A stretch of DNA of 64,000 bases from Trichostrongylus colubriformis (lineage: Eukaryota; Nematoda; Chromadorea; Rhabditida; Trichostrongylidae), in NCBI GenBank assembly GCA_963978905.1, contig OZ022259.1, positions 51,416,727-51,480,726 on the forward strand, in the 5' to 3' direction. A program made the position numbers and the translations under genes. Below the pieces are notes generated by a model that did not search any database, was not told where the DNA came from, and saw nothing but the letters and a program-made list of their open reading frames with translations. This document shows, piece after piece, positions 45,230-56,506 of the stretch (within the stretch, counting starts at the first letter, position 1; every line of letters begins with the position of its first letter).

Positions 45230-48200
45230 TCAATAGAGCATTTCCATGTTGCTGTTTCGAGGCTTCTTGATCTTCTCGATGTTCTTCGTAATGATGTCAT
45301 ACAGCGTTGAGAAATGATTTCGCATCTCCAGCACCACCAATCTTAATGAAAATGTTTAAGATAAATAGTATATTTCACAAATTATAACAGTCTCACCTGA
45401 CGTTTATGAACTGTTTTTCGTCCATGTCTAGTATTGCTCTTCTGTAGTCATCTACATGCGGATATTTCGCCACCTTGAAAACAATAAGCGATGTCCAGGA
45501 TTACGCATCTAACAGATGACTCACACAAAAAAAGAGGCATTCAATCTCCAGGAAGAAAGTTTTCAAGTACCAGGAATTTTTTTTGGGTTCTGGGACTATT
45601 GCCTGCCGAGTGTGGTTGATGGGCGGCATATGCATTTAGCTACAGTAGTACAAATAGAAAACGAAGGGAATAACATTCGCATTCCATCAACCAAGGAACG
45701 AAGGGACACCGCCACCGATGAAACCTTCTCATGGAATGGCCTCACCCTGCTATGTATTGCAATGATTTGCAGCGCTTCCTGTGCCATTGGTTTAGACGAC
45801 TAAAGAGCATTTGATCGAATAGATTAGTTAGTGAACACTATTTTTTGCATCAACGCCCTTGCAAATGCTCATTCTCGTTTAAGGGGACATTGACTGACGG
45901 TGTGTCCTTCCGACATAGTGCTCTATAAATACCACTCGTTACATTATCTATAACGTCCCAAACATTTCGAAGATTGATCTCAGTGAGAACGTTCCAAAAA
46001 AGGAGTAACAAAAAGAGTGTTCTAGCCGATACTAGTTATAACAACCTACGTGGTATTAGTCTCGCTCTCGTGAATTCCCTCTGTGCGATCCTACGACCTT
46101 CTTGTATGATTCTGCCTCAATGAATTATCCTCCCTCAGCCTACCGTACGTAACTTCTTCGCTCGCACTCTGACTTTATTGCAACTTGCATTGAACTTATA
46201 CCAAAACGATGGCTCGGAGCCAAGTCCTAAGTGATGTACTCGAAAAATCTGGGGAGGTCAATAAAACAAGGATTCAGAGCATCATGCAACACTTGCACAG
46301 CATCGATCAGGACTCAAAAATATTTGACGAACAAAAACTTGTCACAATCGCTCTTGCTATAAAGACGTTTGAAAACCAATAACCAATTAGACAAAAAACA
46401 AGAGAACACAGAAATGCCACTTACTTTTGTCAGCAGTTTTGCACGACTTGTAAAGTACCGACTCATCTGATCCAGGAAAGAGGCTGCTTCACTTTCGACG
46501 TTGCGAACCTATGATGCGTGTAAGATAAGAAACTTGAAAATTGAAAACAGTTCCATGCTATTTCCATAATTACTTCCTTTTCAAAACACTACCTCACTGA
46601 GAGTTTCCTCTTGAATCGACACACCGAAATTGTTGCCATCTTCGATGCGAGGAATTAGCAATGTGATCCACATCTTGACCTAAAACCGACGGGACAATCG
46701 ACACGTATTTTTTTGTAAATGCTTTAGAGAAGGAAAACTTATTCATATAAAAATTATGAGATTTTGAGCAAACCTTGTTGACATTCTCCACAGCATCTCG
46801 TAGCAACGGACGAATCTGGTCCATTAGATCGGCAAGATGTGCGTTGCAAGGCACGGTGCCATTGATGAAACCATATACTGGTGTGCCTCAAAATGAAAAA
46901 AAACGTTATCATCAAAAGCTCACCGGAATGCTCAAGCCCCAGTTACAAGTTGCAAATCTGAAACTGCATTTGCGAGACGCGTGGGACAGGCACAGCAGTA
47001 GACAACATGGTGCACACCCTCAATTCACCGTGCTAACTCCCAATCTTCCCTTCAGTAGCGTTGCTCTGTACTCTAATGGCCACCAAACAAGAAACGCTTT
47101 GCGTATGCTGACGCCGGGGCGAGTCGTTGATTCGATACGCATCTGCACTTCACCCTGACTGCGAGCAGACTCAAGCTACTCGCAAGCTATAATAGTCTAT
47201 AAGTCTTCAGAATAATGCTTTTCAACAACCTATTCTTGAAAAAAAAAAGCCCTCACCGTTGCTAAAGCTTGGAGCTACGTCTACAAGTTTCCGTTTTTTT
47301 GTAGCGGGGGCATCTCCATCGACATCATTCTGCAAACCATATTTAAATACGTGAAATCATAGAATAAATCAAAAGGTACCAGATGTGCTGCGCACGGGAC
47401 AGGTATGTTCAAATCCGGATCAGGCATCATCTCTGGCAGCCGAGCATAGGAAAAACGATGAGTCTAGGAAGCGGGGATTCACCTGATGCATGATAATCGT
47501 ATCAAAAATGGTAGAAAGGGCACCTGAAGCAGATTGTTGTATTCTATCACTTTCTTCGGAAATTCCTCCATAACGATTCGCTCGGCCTCTTTGAAGAGCT
47601 CGGCTTTATAGTCGTTGAACTAAACGAGACATACCTACTGAACAGCAATACTACCTTGAAGGTGGAGAATCAACTCAATGAAACAAAATCTCGTAATGAC
47701 GCAGGGTCAGGGCGTCAGAATCGTCCCTCACTCTGTGTAACCGGGCAAATGGAAAGGTAAAGGGTGACGATATCACAGAATGATGACAGTGCTCACGGGC
47801 TATTTGCACGCATTTTTAAACAAAAAAAAAACGAAAGGGAAAAAAGGAAATTAGCTTAGTCCATGCTGTGAAGGAAAAGTTCCCAGCACCGCGGCCACTC
47901 GAGATGAGATGTATATGGCCTCAGGCAGTTTTGAGCGGTAATCTCAAATCTGCACCTACAAATCTGCTGGACGATTCTGGGAGTGAAGTCATAGAGGAAT
48001 GTAATATACGGTGCAACCTGCATTTCGGATCTTATACTAGTTGCGAAACAATGGAGACAGAGCTCGGATGGGGTAACGGTCAGCGGGTTGGGCTTCTGAA
48101 CTTGGAATCTTTGACACATTCGCTTGTTTTGCGTTTCCTTGAAGTACTTTCCAAACGTTCCCAAATCGCTTTTACGCCTCTATAAGGTGAGGGCGGCCCT

Positions 48201-48983
48201 CATTAGTACACTACAGGCACTGAGGGATACATTCGGAGCTCCTGACACCAACCTTTGATCAGATACCAATCAATTCCACCACCACGTTTGTTTATAGGAC
48301 GTGCAGATGCGAGATTATCCCATTTGCATGTCCTATAAACAAAAATAGTGTGGGATTGATTGGCATTCGATCACGAGGTTAGGGTAGTCAGGAACGAAGA
48401 CAGTATCTCAGTGCTTGTAGTGTGCTAATGAGGGCCGCCCCCACCCTAGAGAGACGTAAAAGCAATTTGGAAACGTTTGGAAGGTACTCCAAGGAAAAGC
48501 AAAACAAGCGAATGTGTCAAGGATTACAAGTTTAGAAGCCTAACTCGCTGACCGTTGGCCCATCCAAGCCCTGTCTCCAATGTTTCGCAACTAGTATAAG
48601 GTCTGAAGTGCAGGTTGCCGTATATCACACACCTCTTTAACTTCGCTCCCAGAATCGTTCAGAAGATTTGAAGGGCAGATTCGAAATTACCATTCAAAAC
48701 TGCATTAGGCCATATGCATCTCATCTCAGATGGACACAGTGACCTGGGAGCCTTTACTTGCTAGGCCTCCCCTTTCTCAACTCACCACACAAGCTACATC
48801 TTTAGGAGTTTCTATCGCACCAGGCTTAACGTGTTGTGAGTTGCATTTGTGAAAAAAAGGATGAAAGAGGGATCAATTGTATCAACGTTCGGAAAATAAT
48901 GAAAAAGATAACCTATGAATGATGCCACTCGGAAAAACGCATCAGAAGAAACTCACAGCTTTGTTACCTCCCGCTTTCGTCAT
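45230..48983 (-). CDS. PSME3: Proteasome activator PA28-gamma (REG-gamma)
   Basis: Nuclear 11S activator that caps the 20S proteasome as a heptamer and promotes ubiquitin-independent peptide release (family knowledge). Ten exons: 48957-48983, 48786-48824, 47524-47619, 47380-47463, 47257-47329, 46774-46877, 46593-46679, 46425-46508, 45397-45473, 45230-45341. They total 783 nt, 260 aa, against 254 in human. Seen: FPKK in the first helix, a Lys-rich nuclear signal TKKRKL in the homolog-specific insert, the activation-loop hallmark LLIPRIEDGNNFGVSIQEE, VESEAASFLDQMSRY, AKYPHVDDYRRA, and a C-terminal MEMLY that would dock on the proteasome. The start ATG follows a TTTCAG acceptor by 30 nt, 215 bp past the MITD1 stop. 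Intron 2 holds a 0.9-kb foldback. Confidence 0.95.
46209..46382 (+). CDS. Small ORF nested antisense in a PSME3 intron
   Basis: A 57-codon ATG-initiated frame on the opposite strand, between PSME3 exons 9 and 8. It encodes MARSQVLSDVLEKSGEV, an Ile/Met/His-rich helix-like middle and a C-terminal LAIKTFENQ. Composition is protein-like and predicted helical, with no signal peptide. I do not recognise it. It could be a nested gene, a piece of an insertion, or chance. Confidence 0.3.
   Translation: MARSQVLSDVLEKSGEVNKTRIQSIMQHLHSIDQDSKIFDEQKLVTIALAIKTFENQ
47853..48770. mobile_element. Large foldback element in PSME3 intron 2
   Basis: Two arms of about 380 bp (about 47857-48240 and 48395-48770) are diverged inverted copies: CGAGATGAGATGTATATGGCC pairs with GGCCATATGCATCTCATCTC, and GAGGGCGGCCCTCATTAGT with its complement near 48428. 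The centre carries TTGTTTATAGGAC/GTCCTATAAACAA. A 105-codon frame in the left arm is a by-product of the repeat. No transposase or tRNA-like module was seen. Confidence 0.8.
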
Positions 48984-49228
48984 GGTTGCTTTCTCCTAAT
49001 TAAGAAGTGTTCACTGAAATATCAAAAGAAAATCGGTTCCAACAAGCAAAGAAACGTAGCAAAATTAGTAGAAGAAAGGTATAGAAATGTAAGAGTGAAT
49101 CATAAAATATCACAGGACTGAACCAAAACCAAAACTTGACAACGTGAGTGATAAGGTTCATTAAATATTTACATGTGACATGAGCAAAGTGAACAGTATG
49201 AGAACTGAAAAAAGGCACAAATATAAAT

Positions 49229-51926
49229 TCATTTTTTCTGCTTCATTATGTCGACTGTGGTTTCATGACACTGTCTAAAGTTCATGTCTGAGGCACCCAA
49301 AACATATTTACCGGGATTTTTGAAGTAATCCAATCCTCGTCCTATTTTGACGATCCACCCATTATTAAACCTGTAAAAACTACTTACGAAAGGTATTCAT
49401 AAATTCGAGAACACAATAATAAAGTCACACCTGATCTCCCTATCATGAATTGAGGGACTGAATTCAACTTTCAGAACGACGTTGACTTTCTCAAGGCTAC
49501 TTGTTAGTTCGTCAAAAGCAAGCTGATTATTCCGTGCTTCAATTCCCGTGCGCAACGTAATGCAACGAATATTTGGAGCGTTGCCAACAACAAGTTCACA
49601 GAATCGCACGAAATTCAGAATCTGGGAAAAACGGGTATAAATCAGGACCGAATACCCCTCGAGCGAAAAACAACCTGATGATGTGCGCAGACGTATGCGT
49701 CCTGAACGTTCACAGCCGTCAATTTATCATCTAAACATCGACCAAAGATCTTGTCATAGCCATGGCCTACACTATTGGCTTCAATTCGACGCTGCTCAAG
49801 AAAACCAACCTGAAATGAGGACAATTACACAACGTATGCGACGGACACACGAAGAAGAGATGGAGAAAAGTCTTGTCAAGAGAAAACTTTTAAATAGAGC
49901 AGTTCTTCAAACCCTTGCGCTATACATTACTACATAGTGTGGTACAAGCACAATTCACAAACAACATGCATTAGCAGGAGAGCATCAATGAGTGATGTAA
50001 AGTACTAAACCGTGACGGGTTGCAGTCAGGCTTAGATACTGAGGCGGATCAGCAGACGAGATTAAGGGGCAGACGTTTTTCTGGGAGCTTCACACTGATT
50101 ATGAGAACAGAAATTCTTCTAATAGTTCAGTGGTTATGATGAACAAACATTTTAACTCAAAAAAGCCCCAGCTGGGAATTCTTTGCATACCTCCACTTTG
50201 GTGGCATCTTTCAGCTGTTCCGCCCTGGAAACATATTGTGCAATCTGCTTATAAAGTGGGGACCGACGATTGTCATCCAGTGTCATCATCCTAAACTTGA
50301 CGTCATAGAGAAAAATCCATTTGGTGCACTGAATGCAGACAAAGGCACCTCATAATTCAGCTGAGGCTCGTGTATATTCGATGACCAATCGCAGCGAAAA
50401 ATTCTCATTAGAATAAACTAACCGTTTTCGAGCATAATTTGTATTACATTACCTTTCCGTCAATTTAGAAGAAGGAACCTATCATAGAAAAGGGTCACTT
50501 CGAAAAAGTTTCAGTTTTTATGTGATAAACCTTCTCTCGCTATCTTCCTCTTCCCTCCTTCGGGCCCCTTCTTGTCTTCCGTTGCTTGCTCACATTGAAG
50601 TTTCTTCGCCATGTGATTAATTTTTCCTTTACTTCCTGGTGGTCAACTGATAGAGAAATAAGAACCGACTCCAACTTTGCACAGCTCCCCACATCATAAA
50701 TATAGTTAAGCTGCAAAGAGCCGGTTGTAAAGCTTCACCTTGTTTTGCACCGCATCTGATTGCTACTACACTCCTTGTCATTTAAAGTGATCACAAAATT
50801 GGTCATCCAGTTCGGTGCTTGAAAGGATGAATCGAGTAATAACAATTCAATCAGACACCTCATGACCAAAGCAGACGTTCGACGCTCCAATGCAGCCCCT
50901 CGCTCAGAACAGCTCTTCGACCGGACATGTGCACCACTGGATTGTGAGTACGCCCTGGTGACACCTCAGAAATCTTAGCGCTGGTACATATAGTAAGCAG
51001 AATTTTGTGTCTAACTGCTGGTAAGAATGCTACAATAGCTAAAGTACCTTATGCGTGCCAAACATTGGTTGCCAGCACATGCTATTATTACGTCATTGAT
51101 TTTATTTGCCTTTAAGTTATAATCGAAGCCTTGCGATGAAGGTGGAGCCCCGTAAAAATTTGGACATCCACATGATCCTTCAATACATACTGCTTTTGAA
51201 AGAAGACTCCAAAAGTGCATAAAGCCGTATTTATACTGGGCGACGAACCCGCGTTTCGCAGCGACCGCAGTGTCGCACACAAACCCTAACAGAAGCCTGG
51301 TGATTAATATGATCTCAGTCTCATATTCTTCTTGGTGAATTGCTGGTATCGATAAGAGATCCCGGGTGCGGCTTGCATGCCACACGTGCGTGATTGGTTT
51401 GCTACTACAAATCTCTAGTGGCCTTGGCCTTTCGACGAGGGTTACTATCATTTCGAAGGTACAGCTAGAGCTCCTGTAGGCTTAGTGGAAGAATAGTACT
51501 TGAGCACACACCACTGATGTGTTTGACTGGATTGTGCATGGTCGACTGGGCTGCAGGTATTTCGTCGAATAGCAAACCTTGATTAACATTCTTTCAAGAA
51601 AGTTTCAAGAAAGTAAATCAGAAAAATCCTTCGATTACTGGAGCCACTGCCAAAATTGGAAACAGATTGAACTGAGGAGTCTCATTTCGCATTGTTGGAA
51701 TAACTAAGTCTTTTGAGGAGTGCTAGAGCACATGAAGTAGCAGGAGATCAAATGCTGCAAAAAGTACTCGAAAAACCACTAACTCTTACTTGACCGCCTT
51801 GTCCAAGAAGTCGATCCCTTCCATATAATGGCGTAGAGCATCGTTAGGCTTCTCTTTCTTGTCATAATCCACAGCTTTGATTAACGATTTTTTTGCCGAT
51901 TCAATTAACTTCTCCTCTTTGCCCAT
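49229..51926 (-). CDS. MITD1: MIT domain-containing protein 1 homologue
   Basis: In animals MITD1 binds ESCRT-III tails through its MIT domain and membranes through a C-terminal phospholipase D-like domain during abscission (family knowledge). Five exons: 51790-51926, 50191-50290, 49675-49809, 49431-49621, 49229-49370, totalling 705 nt and 234 aa, near the human 249. N-terminal MIT helices contain [20 protein letters not shown] and [12 protein letters not shown]. The C-terminal domain contains [43 protein letters not shown] and [11 protein letters not shown], matching the family. The start ATG is 18 nt after a TTTCAG acceptor with no coding exon upstream. PSME3 follows 215 bp downstream, so it is likely first or internal in an operon. 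Confidence 0.93.
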
Positions 51927-51944
51927 GGAATCCACGAACTCTTC

Positions 51945-52620
51945 CTGAAACCAACTACAAATGGAATTGAACAGGATGGAAACTCTCAGATGTGATGGAA
52001 TCTATGTTACCCTCCGAAAACCTTAAATCTCAGACACCGTAAAAATCACTTAATCAGAAGATGTTGCATTTGCGACGACGGAGACCGTTAGAAATAGGCG
52101 TCGAGGATGTGAGCTACAGAAGCTGCACGTGATTCTACGCCGACTTGAACATCATGTAAGCCCCAAGGTATTTTACTAAAAAATTTGAAAAAAATCTTGT
52201 GCTAGCAGTCCGTACTGTGTAGTTGTTGATCATAAAAAAAGGGTCAGTTCAAGTGGGGGAGGCGCAAAATTACCACCGATGTCGAAACTCCTTTCCCTTC
52301 CTAGGCTACGGCTGAAATAGATGAGACAGATGCTTTTTCATGTAGTAGGAGCGGATATGATTTTTAGCCTAAGCCAGGAGAGGGAAGGAGTTCGACGTCG
52401 GTGGAAGTTGCCCTTCCCCCTTTAACTGACCCGGGAAATTTCGGAATCTACGTAATTCGTGTAATAGTTTTAGAATACTATGATGAGCACTATGAGGATA
52501 ACGAGGAATGGGGGGAGGGAGGAGAGGGGAGGGAGCATAATTGTTTCATCTACATCATGACTCTTTTCTATCTTGAGGCTTGGTAAACGTTCTCACTCCT
52601 GGCTCACAATCATTTCTTCT
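51945..52620. other. No gene seen
   Basis: Upstream of MITD1. A short-spaced inverted pair (AGTTCAAGTGGGGGAGG near 52247 and CTTCCCCCTTTAACTGACC near 52413, with GAAGGAGTTCGACGTCGGTG) suggests a decayed foldback of about 200 bp. No promoter was identified. Confidence 0.4.
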
Positions 52621-52628
52621 CATCGTTG

Positions 52629-52835
52629 CCCCCCCCCCCCCCCCCCCCCCCACCAGGCTGACATGTTTCGACTGTGCTGAGAAGTGGATTCAGGCGCATT
52701 CTCATAAAATGTCCACTCATATCCACGCAGCGCCATTTCATGTCATAATAATGAGTTTTGCTCAACTAGTCTGCCGTGGATTTCTTACCATGAGAACCTT
52801 CTACACTTTGTTACATTACCCCCCCCCCCCCCCCC
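52629..52835. repeat. Two poly-C tracts
   Basis: Runs of about 23 and 16 C at 52629-52651 and 52820-52835, separated by 170 bp of ordinary sequence. Confidence 0.75.
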
Positions 52836-53207
52836 GTGAGAGTTCAAAGTCAGTGGTAGGGCTCGTTCGGGCAATTATGAATAGATGGTTGGGTGTGAAA
52901 ATCCAGGCGCACAGTAGTGCGGAAGGGAGGAAAAGCGGAATGAAACGGTGCGGTCAAAACCCAAGGAATAGGACTCCTTTCTCACCATTGATCCCGAGAG
53001 GGGGCGGGTCGCGTTCACGGAAGTGGGAGGGCTATGTTAAAGCAAGTGATAGATGATAAAAAAGTGGCTCTTAAAAAGAAGGGACGCGCAGTTCCACTGG
53101 AAGTCTCGTAATATTCAGTCTTACTGGACCCGTAGCTGTTATTTGGATGACTCGCTTAGGTGTTCTCATCGCTCACTTTACCCCCGGTTGCGGCTACACC
53201 TCGCGAC

Positions 53208-53335
53208 CTTAGGTCGCCGTGAGACTGCGATTTTGCGACGTCGCACTATCGCACGCGATACCTCGACCTTGAGATTGTGCAATGCCGGAACTTCGCGTGC
53301 GGAGCCGCGACTCAGCAAGGTCTGACGGTGTCCTT
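53208..53335. repeat. Small MITE, family M (copy 3)
   Basis: Left end AGGTCGCCGTGAGACTGCGA; interior with CGCACTATCGCACGCGA-type words; right end near AAGGTCTGACGGTGTCCTT. It matches the copies at 13433, 14702 and 54274. Confidence 0.6.
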
Positions 53336-54273
53336 GGCTGGTAGTAAGCCGCGGACAAAGTCACCGTGCATTTGCCCTGGGGCGCAGGTAGGTTCACAGA
53401 ATGAGGTTTATATGGTGCATCTTGGATGGATAGATGTTGGTGTTTTCCAGAATATAAGCTTCCCTTATAATTTCATGATGTCTTTGAATTTTCAGAACAT
53501 TTTCAAAATCCAGTAAATTGAACACTTTTTTGGATGGCTTTACTGAACGAGTTCCTTGGACTTTGGTTGAATTGAGGCAATCACAAATGGAGGGACTGCA
53601 AGAGGAGAAGGTAAAGCGTGAATGGGATACGAAAACCTGCAGTTGAACAAAGCGTTTCAATCAAAACAGCTGAAAGCGAAGAGCGTCCGCATTTGTCGGG
53701 GATATTTGAAAGTATTGGCCTACTCAATACAGATGTGTTTGACCACCCGGAGTAGCTTTGATTCAACAAAAGCCAAAAATGGGGTTCTGACCGCATATTT
53801 CACAGATCGTTCCCTGAAAAACTGAAGAAGTTGTAAGCTGAAGACCTTATTCGCGCTCGTCGTACTCATCAGACCTAGCGCTAACGAAACTCCTCTTTTC
53901 CAAACATCTGGAAAGCTTCTATGAGAGATGAGCGTTCAGGAAGCATGATAACTGCAGTAGACTTTTTACGATTTAGGGCAGCGTAAATCGTCGCACTTGC
54001 ATCAACATGGGTTAATTCAACTGCGCGTCATGTCCATAAAAGTATGACGAATCGAATGGTGCCTATACTATGGAAAAAGATGCAGCTGAGCCTAGTTATT
54101 GATCCTAATAAGATCAATTTGCAAAAACACGGATGGAACTCCCCATGCAACTCGATAGTAGGTGTGAATGTGTTACTACTATTTAACTATGACGTATCTG
54201 AAGTCATAGCAGGAGGTGCAGTCACCACACCCGGTATCGAACCTCGAAATGGATCTCGTCGTAGTCAGCCAAC

Positions 54274-54423
54274 AGGTCCGCTGTCAGACTCTACGAATTT
54301 GCGGTATCGCGGCTCCGCACGTGAAGTTGCGACATCGCACAACATCATGGTCGTAGTATCGCGTGCGGTGCAACGTCGCAAAATCGCCTAATCGCAAAAT
54401 CGCACAGTCTGATGGCAGCCTAA
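54274..54423. repeat. Small MITE, family M (copy 4)
   Basis: Left end AGGTCCGCTGTCAGACTCTAC, right end CACAGTCTGATGGCAGCCTA, about 150 bp, interior rich in TCGCAAAATCGC. Sequence from 54424 to 55380 shows no supported gene. Confidence 0.65.
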
Positions 54424-55379
54424 GGGAGGAACACAAGGAGGTAGGAAAAATTCATGAAAAAAAAAACAAGCTATTGACTAGAGTGTGGTCTGAAGGAACA
54501 ATCAATGTGACATGGACATCGGTCGGCCTGTTATAGGTAGATTTCATAGATACGTGTTCACTTCAATTCTTGAATGTATGCAGAACGCGTGGCGTACTTC
54601 GTGAACGGACACAAAATTGCTGAGCGATTCGTCAATTAACCTCTATGGTATTCTAAACTCTATGTTCATGAAATCCATTGTTCGAAATACTATCTACAAA
54701 CGGTTTATCGTTCGTACGACTATAAACCCATTACACATCCGGACAGCCTTGAAAGAGTGTGTTCAGAGTTCAGATTTAACTATTTGTAACATGAACATCA
54801 CTGTAAATGAAAATACTGAGTAGCAAATGAAATTCACTGATACTGCTGAAAATAGTGCAGCAATGGCTTCAGGTGTTTATCGATCCAAGCGATTCGAACC
54901 CGAATGCCATCAAGAGCTTTGCGGAATTGAATTATGTCAGCTGTCTCTTTTGGGTGAGTTTCCATGAAATGCTTTATCTGAAAAATTATATTTTAACCTA
55001 TCTAGACATGTTTAGTAGCGCTAAAAAGTCCGGGCGTAGTTGGATAAATTTCAAGTGCGAAAGGAATTTTTGCGGCGACGGGCTGAGCTTGAGCTAAAAA
55101 TTCGTAATATTATTACGGGAGAGTCTAGGAACGGGAAAAAAGAGTAACTGAGGGACCAGTGTGGTCTTCGAAGAAAGGGCCCGCACCGCAGTAGACGGAG
55201 CCGAAAATGAAAAATGTTCAACACGATGTGAAATAGTGTAGAGACTGGGAAAATCCTGCCAAATGTAAAAGGAGAGTAGCGATTATTAGATCGTATCAAT
55301 AGATGACACAAAAGCACAGGGCAAGTTCTGTAGAATGTGAATATCGATCGAAATCATCGATTTTGTGTAGAGGATCAGA

Positions 55380-55815
55380 AATAGGTAGAAGTACAATCGC
55401 ACACGGAAAAATGAGCTTCCCTGTTACCCGTCTATTTATATTGTACCTGTTTAGTAAAGGACGCACGCAAAGTTTCATGCGAAAAGTTGAGCATTCGACT
55501 GAGATGCAGCTCCTCTCGGTCAGGTGGGCGGGTCCACTGAGTAAAAGCCCAGTCCCGTCGTCCGCGCGGTGAGGTTGAAAGTGGGACTGCTTACGTAACT
55601 TTCCTTCCTGCAATGCGTCTCCTACCGCGGCGGGCGACGAGGCGGGCACTTACTCTGAGGCCCCGCCTCCTCGGCCACCTCTTTGAGGAGCTGTATTTCA
55701 GTCACTTCTTCGCGTGGATTTTTGCATGCGGCTCTTACTAGGCAAATAAAACATAAATATATAGGCAGAAGAGAAACTCATTTTTCCGTGCACTATTCCT
55801 TCCAGTACTAGCGAT
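55380..55815. mobile_element. Foldback element related to the repeat at 820-1130
   Basis: Arms pair CACACGGAAAAATGAGCTTC, TCTATTTATATTGTACCTGT and TTTAGTAAAGGACGC (left) with CTCTTACTAGGCAAATAAAA, AATATATAGGCAGAAG and ACTCATTTTTCCGTGC (right). The GC-rich centre (GCGGCGGGCGACGAG, GAGGCCCCGCC) matches 890-950. Confidence 0.65.
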
Positions 55816-56506
55816 GTCGCAGCCTGAACTTGCACCTTTTTCGCGGACATTCTCCCAGGCATTGTGCACTTTCTATAGTTTGGAGTGATTGTAAAGCCAC
55901 GATATCCATCAACACCTTGAGGGCATGAATCAGGAAAAAGCGGCGTGATGAACAAAAAAAAACCCGCTCTTCCTTCTATCCCTATGACTTTTCGGCTACG
56001 ATTCTGGACGAGGAACTTAGCAACGCTTTATTCAGCAATTAGAGCGTTGCGGCAATCGTGTTCAAATGCAAGTTCAACGAAGTGCCTCAGACCGCACTGA
56101 TACTTTGCAGCGTTGGCCGTAGAGTATGAATGAAATCTTGGCATACTTTGCCACTATGCCAAAGTTAATTCGAATCAGCGGACTATCTTCACGATCATCT
56201 CACTGTAGTATGGTTAGGTCGAGCGTTTTTTAGACACAGCGCTTCGGCAGGATGCTGTCGTTGTCAGCGGTCGTCACATGATTTTGCGGCCGCCACCGCC
56301 GATGCCGGCGTAAAATTGCCGCCATCGACGGTGCCGCAAAGTATGAATGCGGCCTCAACGCGGATCCAGGGTATTGGATATGAGAATTCGACTACACCTA
56401 TGATGTAAATGTCTGGGAATGGTACACTGGTGCCATGGTTACGGGATCGTTTTTCGCCAAAGATGCAGTATGACATGAAAAACTGTATTTCTATTTCAAA
56501 CCATAC

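Noticed and set aside
47868..48185. 105- and 102-codon ORFs on both strands
   Set aside because: They are within the left arm of the foldback and have no counterpart frame in the right arm.
51011..51451. 146-codon minus-strand ORF in MITD1 intron 1
   Set aside because: The flanking MITD1 exons join in frame without it and its product has no visible domain; possibly a decayed insertion.
52580..53056. 158-codon plus-strand ORF
   Set aside because: Built across two poly-C tracts that give poly-proline; no splice or family support.
56264..56506. Continuation of the 112-codon frame after aminopeptidase exon 56507-56588
   Set aside because: It crosses a good GTATGG donor and then reads through a dispersed GC-rich repeat, so it is intron sequence.
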